Assembly: GCA_900553885.1 (NCBI GenBank)
Contig: USFD01000001.1
Coordinates: 42,937 to 106,936 of the forward strand
DNA length: 64,000 nucleotides
Origin: an uncultured Ruminococcus sp.
GTDB taxonomy: Bacteria; Bacillota; Clostridia; Lachnospirales; Lachnospiraceae
Direction of reading: 5' to 3'
Part shown: positions 43,728-52,303 of the stretch, piece after piece
Numbering within the stretch: position 1 is the stretch's first letter
How the letters are laid out: the number at the start of each line of letters is the position of its first letter
Made by a program: the position numbers and the translations under genes
Notes under the pieces: model-generated
Seen by the model: the letters and a program-made list of their open reading frames with translations, nothing else
Databases searched by the model: none
What the model was told of the DNA's origin: nothing

Positions 43728-45569
43728 ATGCGGAAGATAAAGGAACTCTATTCCAGATTGATAAAAGTGAAATTGTCAAATCAGATTATTTTTGTAATTG
43801 CTGTGATTTGTCTGATGCAGATTATAGGTACATTTTTGATGTATATTTATTTTTATAACATTCGTAAAGATGAGATTATAGGAAATAATATGCAGATGCT
43901 CCATCAGGCAAACAGTAATTATTTCTCGGGAATTGTAGAAGAATTGTCTGCAGCATCCAGAGATGTATTTGTAGACGAAGTGTTCTGGGAAAACAGTGGG
44001 CAGGCTTCTGGTACGGAAGATAATCAGATCTATAATATACTGGCAAATCAATATCAGACGAGAAACACTATTGACAGCATTTATCTCTTTTCAAGTACTT
44101 CTGACAAACTGTATATCATGGATGACGTTTCATTTAACGAGATCCCCATTGTTACAACGGCGGGGAGTACATTGTATCTTGTGGATGATCAGGATCTTGG
44201 ACTTATGCCATGGTTTATGAAGGCGAAGCAAAATGGAGGAGGTCTTACGGTTACAAAAGACCGTGCAATCAGAGACGGTTCAAAAGAGATTATCTGCTTT
44301 TCCAGATATATCCAGTATCCTTTGAAAAATGATAATTACTATTTTATTATTTCTGTAAATATGAATAAAAGCAGGCTGGATGATCTTCACAGCCAGCTAG
44401 ATGATAAAGAGGAGTCTCTGATTATTTATGACGATGAACTTCAGCAGATTTATGCCAGCGAGGAAAGAGGTGAAAAGGATTATCAGATGATTCGGTCTGC
44501 AATCAGTCGGCAGGAAAAAACCAGTTACTGGTTTACAGAGGAAATTGAGGGGGAAAAATGTATCGTTATAGGGGATAATTCCGCCACAGAAGATTGGACA
44601 ATGGTAAAAATCATACCGGAAAATCAGGCACTGGCAAGTGTCCGGCTTCAGTTTATTATTAACTGCATGGTGATTTTTGCTATGTTTATTCTGGGAGGTT
44701 GGGCATTGTATTATATTATAAACCGTACGACCAGACCGATTGAAAATCTGGCTCATACAATGAGGCATTACAGACAGGGGGAACAGTATGAAGATATGGT
44801 CCCCGAAGGGTGCAATGATGAAGTGGCAACATTGTACCGAAGCTTTGAACAGATGAATGAAAGGATTAACCGTCTCATTGAATCAGAATATCAGAGTCAG
44901 ATTCAGGAGAAACAGGCCCGGCTCGAAGCGCTTCAGGCGCAGCTTGACCCCCATTTTCTGTACAATACACTTCAGACAATAAGCGGCATTGCTATAGAAA
45001 AAGGGGTGCCGGAGATTGAGATGATTGATAATTCTTTAAGCCGCATCCTCCGTTATAATCTGAACAGTGGAAAGACCCTTGTCACAGTTGCGGAGGAGAT
45101 GGGGATTGTCAGAGATTATATCGAAATACAGAAATTTCGTTTTGGAGACCGGCTTTGTCTAAGAGTAAAACTGTCAAAAGAAACGTTGGAGAGCAGAGTG
45201 CCGGTTTTTACTCTCCAGCTTGCTGTTGAAAATGCGATCAAGCATGGAATGGAGACGACTATTGAAAATGTTGAAATTTCTGTATCTGACCATATTACAG
45301 AAAAAACCAGAGAATTTATTATTGAAGATAATGGAAGGGGCATAGAAGAAGAACGGCTGAAGGAAGTAAAGAAAATGCTGAAAAACAGCCACGAAATGAA
45401 AAGACAGGGCTATAATCAGAAAGGCCTGGCGAATTTGAATGAACGGATCAAACAATACTTTGGCAGCGGGTACGGCGTTCAAATAGAACGGAGAAAAGAA
45501 CGCGGGACCATTGTAAAGGTAACTCTGCCGAAAGGAGAGAGCGTGAATGATAAAAGTGCTGATAGCTGA
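43728..45569 (+). CDS. YesM-like sensor histidine kinase
   Basis: 613 residues. Membrane helix at 18-42 (IIFVIAVICLMQIIGTFLMY), extracellular sensor region to about 305, second helix INCMVIFAMFILGGWALYYI, then HAMP. The kinase domain LDPHFLYNTLQTISGIAIEK carries the phosphorylated His (about 409), followed by the HATPase N, G1 and G2 boxes (VENAIKHGME, EDNGRGIEEERL, KGLANLNERIKQYFG). YesM/YesN-type pairs control plant-polysaccharide loci. The response regulator start overlaps its end by 23 bp. The extracellular domain probably senses an arabinofuranoside or the binding protein at 47.2 kb. Confidence 0.92.
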   Translation: MRKIKELYSRLIKVKLSNQIIFVIAVICLMQIIGTFLMYIYFYNIRKDEIIGNNMQMLHQANSNYFSGIVEELSAASRDVFVDEVFWENSGQASGTEDNQIYNILANQYQTRNTIDSIYLFSSTSDKLYIMDDVSFNEIPIVTTAGSTLYLVDDQDLGLMPWFMKAKQNGGGLTVTKDRAIRDGSKEIICFSRYIQYPLKNDNYYFIISVNMNKSRLDDLHSQLDDKEESLIIYDDELQQIYASEERGEKDYQMIRSAISRQEKTSYWFTEEIEGEKCIVIGDNSATEDWTMVKIIPENQALASVRLQFIINCMVIFAMFILGGWALYYIINRTTRPIENLAHTMRHYRQGEQYEDMVPEGCNDEVATLYRSFEQMNERINRLIESEYQSQIQEKQARLEALQAQLDPHFLYNTLQTISGIAIEKGVPEIEMIDNSLSRILRYNLNSGKTLVTVAEEMGIVRDYIEIQKFRFGDRLCLRVKLSKETLESRVPVFTLQLAVENAIKHGMETTIENVEISVSDHITEKTREFIIEDNGRGIEEERLKEVKKMLKNSHEMKRQGYNQKGLANLNERIKQYFGSGYGVQIERRKERGTIVKVTLPKGESVNDKSADS

Positions 45570-46272
45570 TGATGAAAGTATTATCCGCAGGACAATACGG
45601 CTGATTGGAAACTGGGATGAAAATGATATGGAGATTATAGGCGAAGCGAAAAACGGAATAGAAGCGGTAGAACTTATTCGGGAAAAGTCTCCGGATCTGA
45701 TTCTTCTGGATATGAAGATGCCGGGATATTCCGGCGAAGAGGTAATGAATATTATTAAGGAAAATAATACGGGCAGCTCTGTTATTGTAATCAGTGGATA
45801 TGATGACTTTCAATTTGCAAAAGTTGCTTTGAAATACGGAGCTATGGATTATATACTGAAGCCCATAGACAGACATGAACTGAATTGTGCACTGGAGAAA
45901 GTACATAAAAAATATTCCGATAATCCGGAAAGTAATGGAATTGTCCGGCAAAAAGATATAGCAGAGCAGATCAAAGACCGTATTGACAGGGAATATGCAG
46001 AAGATATATCCCTCAGTAGTCTGGCGGCGGAATATTATGTAAACAAAGATGTTCTTTCGCGTACATTTAAAAAGAAATATGGGAGAGGATTAACAGGTTA
46101 TATTAATCATGTAAGACTTGAGCAGGCCAAAGCTTATCTTCTGGCCGGCTACAGCAGCACACAGGCAGCGGAACTTGTTGGATATCATGACGTAAATTAT
46201 TTCAGCAGAATATTTAAAAAAACATATGGAATCTCCCCGACAAATTTCGTCAGCCAGTCGCCTTTATCCTAA
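45547..46272 (+). CDS. AraC-type response regulator (YesN-like)
   Basis: 241 residues: short receiver domain (1-120; phosphorylated Asp55 in LILLDMKMPG, acidic pocket IADDE, Lys in YILKPIDRHE), then an AraC HTH pair (AEDISLSSLAAEYYVNKDVL, SRTFKKKYGRGLTGYINHVR, AAELVGYHDVNYFSRIFKKT). Compact compared with many YesN proteins. It should activate the ABC transporter and GH127 genes starting 900 bp downstream. Overlaps the kinase gene, so translation is coupled. Confidence 0.92.
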   Translation: MIKVLIADDESIIRRTIRLIGNWDENDMEIIGEAKNGIEAVELIREKSPDLILLDMKMPGYSGEEVMNIIKENNTGSSVIVISGYDDFQFAKVALKYGAMDYILKPIDRHELNCALEKVHKKYSDNPESNGIVRQKDIAEQIKDRIDREYAEDISLSSLAAEYYVNKDVLSRTFKKKYGRGLTGYINHVRLEQAKAYLLAGYSSTQAAELVGYHDVNYFSRIFKKTYGISPTNFVSQSPLS

Positions 46273-46302
46273 AATAAAAGGAGAAGAGTTGTTATACTTT
46301 TT

Positions 46303-46500
46303 ATTTGAATTTGTGGGTGGAGAAAGTTTCCGCCGGGGAGTCCGGATATGGTGCCGGAGAGCACGCTTTTGCTCGGATCGCGGCGCAGCGGTACATAAGA
46401 GCGCAAAAGACGCGCTCTAAGTGCCGGCGCCGCTTTACGGCTCTCCATCACCATACCCGGACTCCCCGGCTGCGCTTTCCCACTCACAATTCCAAATTCA
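46303..46500 (-). repeat. Long hairpin element D (class 2)
   Basis: Stem 46332-46353 with 46449-46470 (22 positions, one mismatch that is U-G on the minus strand) plus outer pairing 46304-46325 with 46474-46496. The inner part is branched (AGAGCG / CGCTCT around 46399-46418). The loop side GCACGCTTTTGCTCGGATCG then CGGCGCAGCGGT parallels element B read in reverse. It starts about 30 nt after the response-regulator stop. Confidence 0.8.
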
Positions 46501-46730
46501 GACAGGAAGGGAAGAAGACAGAACTTTATCGGCTGATACGGGAACTGTGTTCTGTGCTGATATTTGAAAACAGGTTCATTTCCTGTTTGAAAAGCAGAAA
46601 CCGGATAAGCAGTTGGCCGTAGTCGAAAAAAATCTGTCTTCGTTTTCCTGGTTGCAGTTGAAATTATCGGTGGCAGTGCCGATTGGATAAGAACAGAAAA
46701 TGGCGGAATACGGACGGCGGGATGCGCCTT
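46501..46730. other. Spacer between hairpins D and E, itself self-complementary
   Basis: CAGGAAGGGAAGAAGACAGA (46503-46522) partly pairs with TCTGTCTTCGTTTTCCTG (46632-46649), with an inner AAACAGG/CCTGTTT hairpin. GAAATTAT, GGCAGTGCCG and GGATAAGAA occur in the same order as in the A/B spacer read on the minus strand. Confidence 0.55.
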
Positions 46731-46938
46731 TCGGATAGCAGCTGCGGGAAATTTCAGCGACTTGAAGCGTAATTTAGTAAAAATTAAAACCCTGAGTTCA
46801 GGCGTTAGGATTTTCAATGGATCTGTCCGAACGGAACGTGAGTTTCCATTGAAAATCCTGTTTTTAGCCTGTGCTCAGGGTTTTGTAGTTTTAATTATTA
46901 CGCGGAACGGAGCTGAAATTTCCCGCAGCTGCTATCCG
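46731..46938 (+). repeat. Long hairpin element E (class 1)
   Basis: Base stem 46732-46758 with 46912-46938: 27 bp, exact. Then AAAACCCTGAG (46786-46796) with 46874-46884, CAGGC (46799-46803) with 46867-46871, and the apical stem 46807-46821 with 46845-46859 (15 bp exact). Loop 46822-46844 contains GTCCGAACGGAACGTGAG. Internal loop GTT (46804-46806) opposite GTTTTTA (46860-46866). Confidence 0.88.
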
Positions 46939-47171
46939 AAAACGATTTATTCTCACTTCGTATTCTGACATTTTCGGACTTTTTTTCAATCGCATGCCGC
47001 AGAAAAATTCGAATTTTTATCGGTTTTGTCCTAAAAACAGTCTGAATCGTCTATATATTTTGCCCTTCTCGGAGAATATGATAAAGATAGTTCAAAGAAG
47101 TAAAACTTTTGAATACCAGAACGAAAAATGTCAGTATATGACGCATTATTATGTGAAAAGGAGGAAAAAAG

Positions 47172-48473
47172 ATGAGAAAAAGGAAACTTTATTCAACTGT
47201 TTTGTCAGCTGCACTTGTGTCGGCAATGGTTTTGACCGCATGCTCCGGTTCATCTGGAGGAGGCGGAGGAGAAGGCGGTTCTTCAGGAGATGCTGTAGAG
47301 CTGGAATTTTTGTTTGGAGATCCGAACAGGACGGAGATTTTCAGTCGTATTGTAGAAGATTTTAACAGCAGTCAGGACGAAGTACATGTTACATTCAACG
47401 CAACGGGTACCAATCATCTGGAGGAGCTGATGACCAGACTGGCTACAGATGACGTGCCGGATCTTACCAGCCAGCTTCAGGGATTTGAGCTTGCCAGCTA
47501 TGTGGACGCCGGATATATCAAAGATATCAAGGATGAGCCTTATATGCAATATATCCGTGAGACAGAACTTGATACGGTAACGATAGATGGAGGGGTATAT
47601 GGTATCCCAATGGATACACAGGCCTGGGGCGTATTTTATAACAAAGAATTATTTGAACAGGCTGGAATTGAAGATGTTCCCAAAACAGTGACAGAACTGG
47701 AAGACTGTGTGGACAAATTAAATGATGCCGGGATTACACCTTTTGCCGCGGGATACGCTACGGAGTGGACGATAGGGCAGTTTTTAGGATACGGGGCATC
47801 CTCTATTCTGACTCCGGCGGCTGTGGAGCTGGGAGATAACTACAAAAAAGGCAACTGGACCTTTGATCAGCCGGGAATTGATACGGCTTTTGATGTACTT
47901 GACCTGGTGGCGGATAACACACAGGACAGGCCGTTTGATACAGACGTGTCAGGGCAGTATGCAGTTTTTGCAAAAGGAGAGGCAGCTATGATGCTGCAGG
48001 GCAACTGGTCTATTCTTCAGATAAGGGAGCTGAATCCGGATATAAGTATGGGAATGTTCCCGCTGCCTATCTCGGAAAATGAGGAAGATCTGCTGTTTCC
48101 GAAACAGTACGGATTTGTAATAAATGTGCTGGCAAATACGGATAAGGATCCGGAGAAGGCGGATGCAATCAATAAATTCATGGAGTTTTTCCTGAATCCG
48201 GAAAACGGCGGCGGATATTATTATGACGAGATTGGCATACCTACGGCTAATGCTGTGGCAGAGCCAAAACTGGATGAAGCGTCGGAAATTCTCCAGACCT
48301 ATCTTCAGGATGAAAAAACAGTATTTACTTACTATGCTTATGAGCCGGCAGGTTTTGATGCAGAGTCATGGAAAGTGACCGTTCAGTATCTGAATTCCGG
48401 AGAAAAGGATCATGCAAAGCTGATTGAGGATTTTGACGCTGCATTTGACAAATATGCAGATGCGCTGGAGTAA
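47172..48473 (+). CDS. Sugar ABC transporter substrate-binding lipoprotein
   Basis: 433 residues. Signal peptide and lipobox LTAC (MRKRKLYSTVLSAALVSAMV, LTACSGSSGG), then a Gly/Ser linker and a family 1 solute-binding fold (VELEFLFGDPNRTEIFSRIV, VYGIPMDTQAWGVFYNKELF, EQAGIEDVPKTVTELEDC, FAKGEAAMMLQGNWSI). It feeds the two permeases that follow. The ATPase is not in the cluster, so a shared MsmX-type ATPase elsewhere is likely. AAAAGGAGG precedes the ATG. Confidence 0.92.
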   Translation: MRKRKLYSTVLSAALVSAMVLTACSGSSGGGGGEGGSSGDAVELEFLFGDPNRTEIFSRIVEDFNSSQDEVHVTFNATGTNHLEELMTRLATDDVPDLTSQLQGFELASYVDAGYIKDIKDEPYMQYIRETELDTVTIDGGVYGIPMDTQAWGVFYNKELFEQAGIEDVPKTVTELEDCVDKLNDAGITPFAAGYATEWTIGQFLGYGASSILTPAAVELGDNYKKGNWTFDQPGIDTAFDVLDLVADNTQDRPFDTDVSGQYAVFAKGEAAMMLQGNWSILQIRELNPDISMGMFPLPISENEEDLLFPKQYGFVINVLANTDKDPEKADAINKFMEFFLNPENGGGYYYDEIGIPTANAVAEPKLDEASEILQTYLQDEKTVFTYYAYEPAGFDAESWKVTVQYLNSGEKDHAKLIEDFDAAFDKYADALE

Positions 48474-48530
48474 AAATGATTTCAGGCGGGGCGGAGAAAT
48501 ATCTCTGTCCCGCTGCCGGAGGTGACAGGT

Positions 48531-49400
48531 ATGAAAAGCAGGAAAAAGAAAAGAGAAGCAGTTGATTTTATAAGATTTGTTTTCCCGATGCTGGCGCTGT
48601 ATACGCTCTTTTTTATTGTCCCTTTATTTCAGACAATCGGTTTTTCGTTTACAGACTACAATGGGATTAATCCAAGACGGAAATTCATAGGATTTGACAA
48701 TTACATAGATGTATTTCACGATGAACTTTTCTATAATTCTATGAGGTTTACTGTACTTTCTGCTTTACTGCTGATTGTTGCGGCCAATGTGTTGGGGTTT
48801 CTGCTTGCCCTTGCATTGAACAGAAAGATCAGAAGTAGAAATATACTGAGAGCTGTGATTTTCTGTCCATTTATATTCAACAATGTAACGGTAGGGTTTA
48901 TCTGGCAGTTTCTCCTGGGAAGATTCATGACAGATCTGTACCCCATGACCGGATGGGAGATCTTCCGTATAGGGTGGCTTTCTGAGGAAAGTCTGGTGCT
49001 GTATTCTGTTGTGGCAGTAAAACTATGGCAGTCTATTGGTTATTTTATGGTAATTTATCTTGCAGGCCTGCAAATGCTGCCTCAGGATCCTGTAGAAGCA
49101 GCAGTGATTGACGGATGTACCGGGATGAAACAGATCAGATACATTACGCTTCCTCTTATGAAACCGACGATTTTTGTATGCTTGTTTCTGGCAGTTACCG
49201 AGAGCCTGAATATGTTTCCATTGTTAATGAGTCTGACAAATGGAGGCCCGGGACACGCGTCAGAAAATATATCCCTTTATATTTACAATGAAGCCTTTAA
49301 AAGCCACAGAATGGGGTATGCTTCCGCGTTGGCCGTAGTGCTTACAATTGTAATTTCTGTAGTGGCCGCACTGCAGATGAGACTGACAAAGGAGGACTAA
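48531..49400 (+). CDS. Sugar ABC transporter permease, MalF/UgpA type
   Basis: 289 residues from ATG 48531; GGAGG lies 8 nt before it, whereas the earlier GTG overlaps the ribosome site itself. Six membrane segments; the EAA loop is seen as EAAVIDGCTGMKQIRYITLP LMKP. SFTDYNGINPRRKFIGFDNY at the N-terminus is typical. Partner of the next gene, 3 nt downstream. Confidence 0.92.
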   Translation: MKSRKKKREAVDFIRFVFPMLALYTLFFIVPLFQTIGFSFTDYNGINPRRKFIGFDNYIDVFHDELFYNSMRFTVLSALLLIVAANVLGFLLALALNRKIRSRNILRAVIFCPFIFNNVTVGFIWQFLLGRFMTDLYPMTGWEIFRIGWLSEESLVLYSVVAVKLWQSIGYFMVIYLAGLQMLPQDPVEAAVIDGCTGMKQIRYITLPLMKPTIFVCLFLAVTESLNMFPLLMSLTNGGPGHASENISLYIYNEAFKSHRMGYASALAVVLTIVISVVAALQMRLTKED

Positions 49401-49403
49401 AAG

Positions 49404-50234
49404 ATGAAAGAGAAAAAGAGTACAAACCGGATTCTGACTGCACTGCTCTGGCTGTTATGTATCTGCATGTTCCTCCCCATGGTTTTTATTATTATCAATG
49501 CATTTAAGCCTTTTGATCAGGTTGTAATGGATCCGTTGGCTCTGCCGGAGGTATGGAATCTGGACAATTTCAGAGAAGTGATGAAAACGGGAAATTACGT
49601 AAAAGTATTCGCCAATACAATTTATTTTGCTTTGTTGAGCGGAATAATCGTAATCGGTCTGGGCTCGATGGCGGGATATAAGCTGGCCAGAATGAATAAC
49701 AGAACAGGTCGGATTACATCACTGGTGTTTATGGTAGCTATGATGCTGCCGTTTCCTGTAATAATGATTCCGCTGGCTGTGGTAGCGTCTGATCTGCATA
49801 TTTCGAACAATCTGACCCTGATATCTGTGCTGAACGCAGGGTTTTCATGTTCACTGGCAGTTATTATGTATACGCAGGCGGTAAAATCTATTCCCCGGGA
49901 ACTGGACGAGTGCGCGCAGATTGACGGATGCAACGGGTATCCCTTTTTCTTCCGGATCATATTTCCGCTACTGCGTCCGATAACAGGCACCGTTGCAGTG
50001 CTCTATTTTATTCGATACTGGAATGATCTGCTGCTTCCAATGATTCTGATTTCTGATAAGAAATTATATACGATTCCTCTCTCTCAGCTGGCGTTTTACA
50101 ATCAGTTCACGCAGAACAGATGGAATCTTCTGCTTGCGTCGGGGCTTATGGCTATTGTTCCGGTTATAATACTGTATCTGTTTGCCCAGAAAACAATTAT
50201 TAAAGGAATTGCCGCAGGTGCGGTAAAGGGGTAA
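49404..50234 (+). CDS. Sugar ABC transporter permease, MalG/UgpE type
   Basis: 276 residues with six membrane segments; the EAA loop ELDECAQIDGCNGYPFFFRI IFPLLRP is complete. FKPFDQVVMDPLALPEVWNL is the usual N-terminal periplasmic segment. AAAGGAGG precedes the ATG, formed at the end of the upstream permease gene. Confidence 0.92.
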   Translation: MKEKKSTNRILTALLWLLCICMFLPMVFIIINAFKPFDQVVMDPLALPEVWNLDNFREVMKTGNYVKVFANTIYFALLSGIIVIGLGSMAGYKLARMNNRTGRITSLVFMVAMMLPFPVIMIPLAVVASDLHISNNLTLISVLNAGFSCSLAVIMYTQAVKSIPRELDECAQIDGCNGYPFFFRIIFPLLRPITGTVAVLYFIRYWNDLLLPMILISDKKLYTIPLSQLAFYNQFTQNRWNLLLASGLMAIVPVIILYLFAQKTIIKGIAAGAVKG

Positions 50235-50239
50235 AAATT

Positions 50240-52303
50240 ATGTATAAAGAAACAAAGATAAAAGATGTAAAGATTAAGGGAGGGCTGCTGTACGAAAAAA
50301 GAAAAGTGGCGGCAGAAAAAACAGTCCCGTATATTAAAAAAGCTCTGAATAATGAGATAGAAGGGATATGCCCAAGCGGAGCTTTTGAAAATTTCAAAGC
50401 AGCAGCCGGAAAGTCGGAGAAAAAGTTTTACGGACTGGTATCCCAGGACAGTGATCTGTTCAAATGGATCGAAGCAGCGTCTTTTGCTCTTCAGTTTGAG
50501 TATGATGAGAAGGAACGGAATATGAAAAGTCCGGCACAGCCGGAACACGATATAATATCCCGGGCAGAAGCGGGATGCGGAGAGATCGAAGAGCAGATCA
50601 GAAGTGATCTTGATAAAGCTGTTTCACTGCTTGATGATGCACAGCAGAAAAACGGGTATCTGAATTCTTATTATATTTTAAATGGACTAAAAGATCGCTG
50701 GCATTATCTGAAAGAATCCTGTCAGCTGTACTGTGCCGGCCACCTCATGGAAGCAGCAGCAGCGGACTATGAGGTTACAGGTGAAACAGAGCTTCTGGAC
50801 ATTGCCCGGAAATACGCAGACTGTATCGGGCGGGCATTTGGAACGGAGAAAGGGAAAATACACGGATATGACGGACACGCGGAGGTGGAGATGGGGCTGT
50901 ATCGTCTGTATGAGGTTACCCGGATAAATCGGTACAGAAAGCTGGCCGACTATTTTGTGGAAGAACGAGGAAAGAGTCCTTGCTTTTTTTCAACGGAAAA
51001 AAGGAATGGGGATGTGTCGGATAATCTGGTATATGAACTGGAGGAAGTGGATTACAGACACTCCCAGTCACATATGCCCATCCGCGAACAGAAAGAAGCT
51101 ATGGGACATGCGGTAAAAGCTATGTATTTTTATACTGCAGCTGCAGAGAAAGCAAGATTAGATGAAGACGAAGCACTTTTTCATACGCTGAAAATTTTGT
51201 GGAACAGTGTAACGAAAGAGAAGATGTATCTGACAGGAGCAATCGGAGCGTCTGAATATGGTGAGAGCTTTAGTTATCCTTTTGATCTCCCTCCGGATCT
51301 GATGTACGGAGAAACCTGCGCGGCTATCGGATTATTTCTTTTCGCCTACAGGATGCTTCTGTCAGAGGTGGATTCCTGCTATGGTGATGTAATGGAAAGG
51401 ACTTTGTATAACGGCATTCTTGCTGGAATGTCTGAAAGCGGCACAGAGTTCTTTTATACCAATGCGCTGGAAATCGACCCCGAAAAATGTGAAAAAAGAA
51501 AAGACCATATGCATCTCCAGCCGGTACGGCAGCCTTGGTTTGACTGTCCATGCTGTCCGCCTAATATTGCGCGGCTGCTTCTGAGTCTGAATAGATATAT
51601 CTATACTGCGGATGAAGAATGTCTTAACATTCATCTTTTCAGCGAGAGCATCTTTTCTGCAGAGGGATGGGTGGCGGAAATGAAAACAGAATATCCTGAA
51701 AATGGAAATATAAAACTGAACGTTACAAAAACGACCAGTGGGCAGGGAAAGGTGAAAATCCGGGTTCCTCAATGGTGCAGGGAGGCATCTTATAGTGTGA
51801 GAGGAGAATCGGTTTCACCCGAAGTAGAAAAGGGATATGCTGTATTTCTGACAGGAGAAGGCGATAGCCTGGAGATCGATATATCCATGCCTATGGTTCC
51901 GCAAAAAATCTATGCTGATATACGGGTGAAAGATCTGATAGGAAAAGCGGCGGTTATGCGCGGCCCTGTCGTATATTGTGCAGAAGAAGTGGATAATGGA
52001 GAACTTTCAGTTTTGTTCTGGAAGGACAGGGGGGAAATGATCTGGAAAAAGGGCCCGGCAGCCGGAACGCCTGATTCTGAACAGATTATTGCAGAAGGAT
52101 GGCGCTGTAAATCGGACAGAGATGAACTGTATACTGTACAGTCTCCCTGTTTTGAAAAAACGCAGATAACACTGATCCCATATTATCGCTGGAACAACAG
52201 AGGAAAAGGAGCTATGAGGGTATTTCTGAACACTTTGTTTGCGGCAGATGGAATGACAGGTTTTATGACAGAACAACAGGAGGAAAAAGATGAAAAAGAA
52301 TAG
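50240..52303 (+). CDS. GH127-family glycoside hydrolase (beta-L-arabinofuranosidase type)
   Basis: 687 residues, normal for GH127. The all-alpha toroid has DDAQQKNGYLNSYYIL, CAGHLMEAAAADY and MPIREQKEAMGHAVKAMYFY; active-site blocks are MYGETCAAIG (zinc-ligand Glu) and WFDCPCCPPNIARLLLSL (the CPCC cysteines: nucleophile and zinc ligands). The C-terminal beta domains follow. No signal peptide, so it acts in the cytoplasm on imported oligosaccharides. An insertion of about 50 residues (FALQFEYDEKERNMKSPAQP and on) before the first conserved block is absent in the neighbour. Substrate is inferred from the family. Confidence 0.9.
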   Translation: MYKETKIKDVKIKGGLLYEKRKVAAEKTVPYIKKALNNEIEGICPSGAFENFKAAAGKSEKKFYGLVSQDSDLFKWIEAASFALQFEYDEKERNMKSPAQPEHDIISRAEAGCGEIEEQIRSDLDKAVSLLDDAQQKNGYLNSYYILNGLKDRWHYLKESCQLYCAGHLMEAAAADYEVTGETELLDIARKYADCIGRAFGTEKGKIHGYDGHAEVEMGLYRLYEVTRINRYRKLADYFVEERGKSPCFFSTEKRNGDVSDNLVYELEEVDYRHSQSHMPIREQKEAMGHAVKAMYFYTAAAEKARLDEDEALFHTLKILWNSVTKEKMYLTGAIGASEYGESFSYPFDLPPDLMYGETCAAIGLFLFAYRMLLSEVDSCYGDVMERTLYNGILAGMSESGTEFFYTNALEIDPEKCEKRKDHMHLQPVRQPWFDCPCCPPNIARLLLSLNRYIYTADEECLNIHLFSESIFSAEGWVAEMKTEYPENGNIKLNVTKTTSGQGKVKIRVPQWCREASYSVRGESVSPEVEKGYAVFLTGEGDSLEIDISMPMVPQKIYADIRVKDLIGKAAVMRGPVVYCAEEVDNGELSVLFWKDRGEMIWKKGPAAGTPDSEQIIAEGWRCKSDRDELYTVQSPCFEKTQITLIPYYRWNNRGKGAMRVFLNTLFAADGMTGFMTEQQEEKDEKE

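Larger units (their letters stand above)
46273..47171. other. 899-bp intergenic region made almost entirely of hairpins D and E
   Basis: D, spacer and E fill 46303-46938. The remaining 230 bp upstream of the binding-protein gene is AT-rich and should hold the promoter and operator for the AraC-type regulator, but no box is clear enough to call. Open frames here on both strands follow the inverted repeats and are not believable genes. Confidence 0.6.

Noticed and set aside
46269..46817. Open frames of 182 codons (minus) and 105 codons (plus) in the 46.3-46.8 kb gap
   Set aside because: They run through the two arms of the long hairpins; their similarity to frames in the 32-kb copy follows from shared non-coding sequence, and no ribosome site is present.
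43223..46938. Hairpins as ordinary MITEs with terminal inverted repeats
   Set aside because: Arms are not shared between copies while the centre is, the reverse of a MITE; no target duplication was seen. Mobility of the whole composite unit is not excluded.
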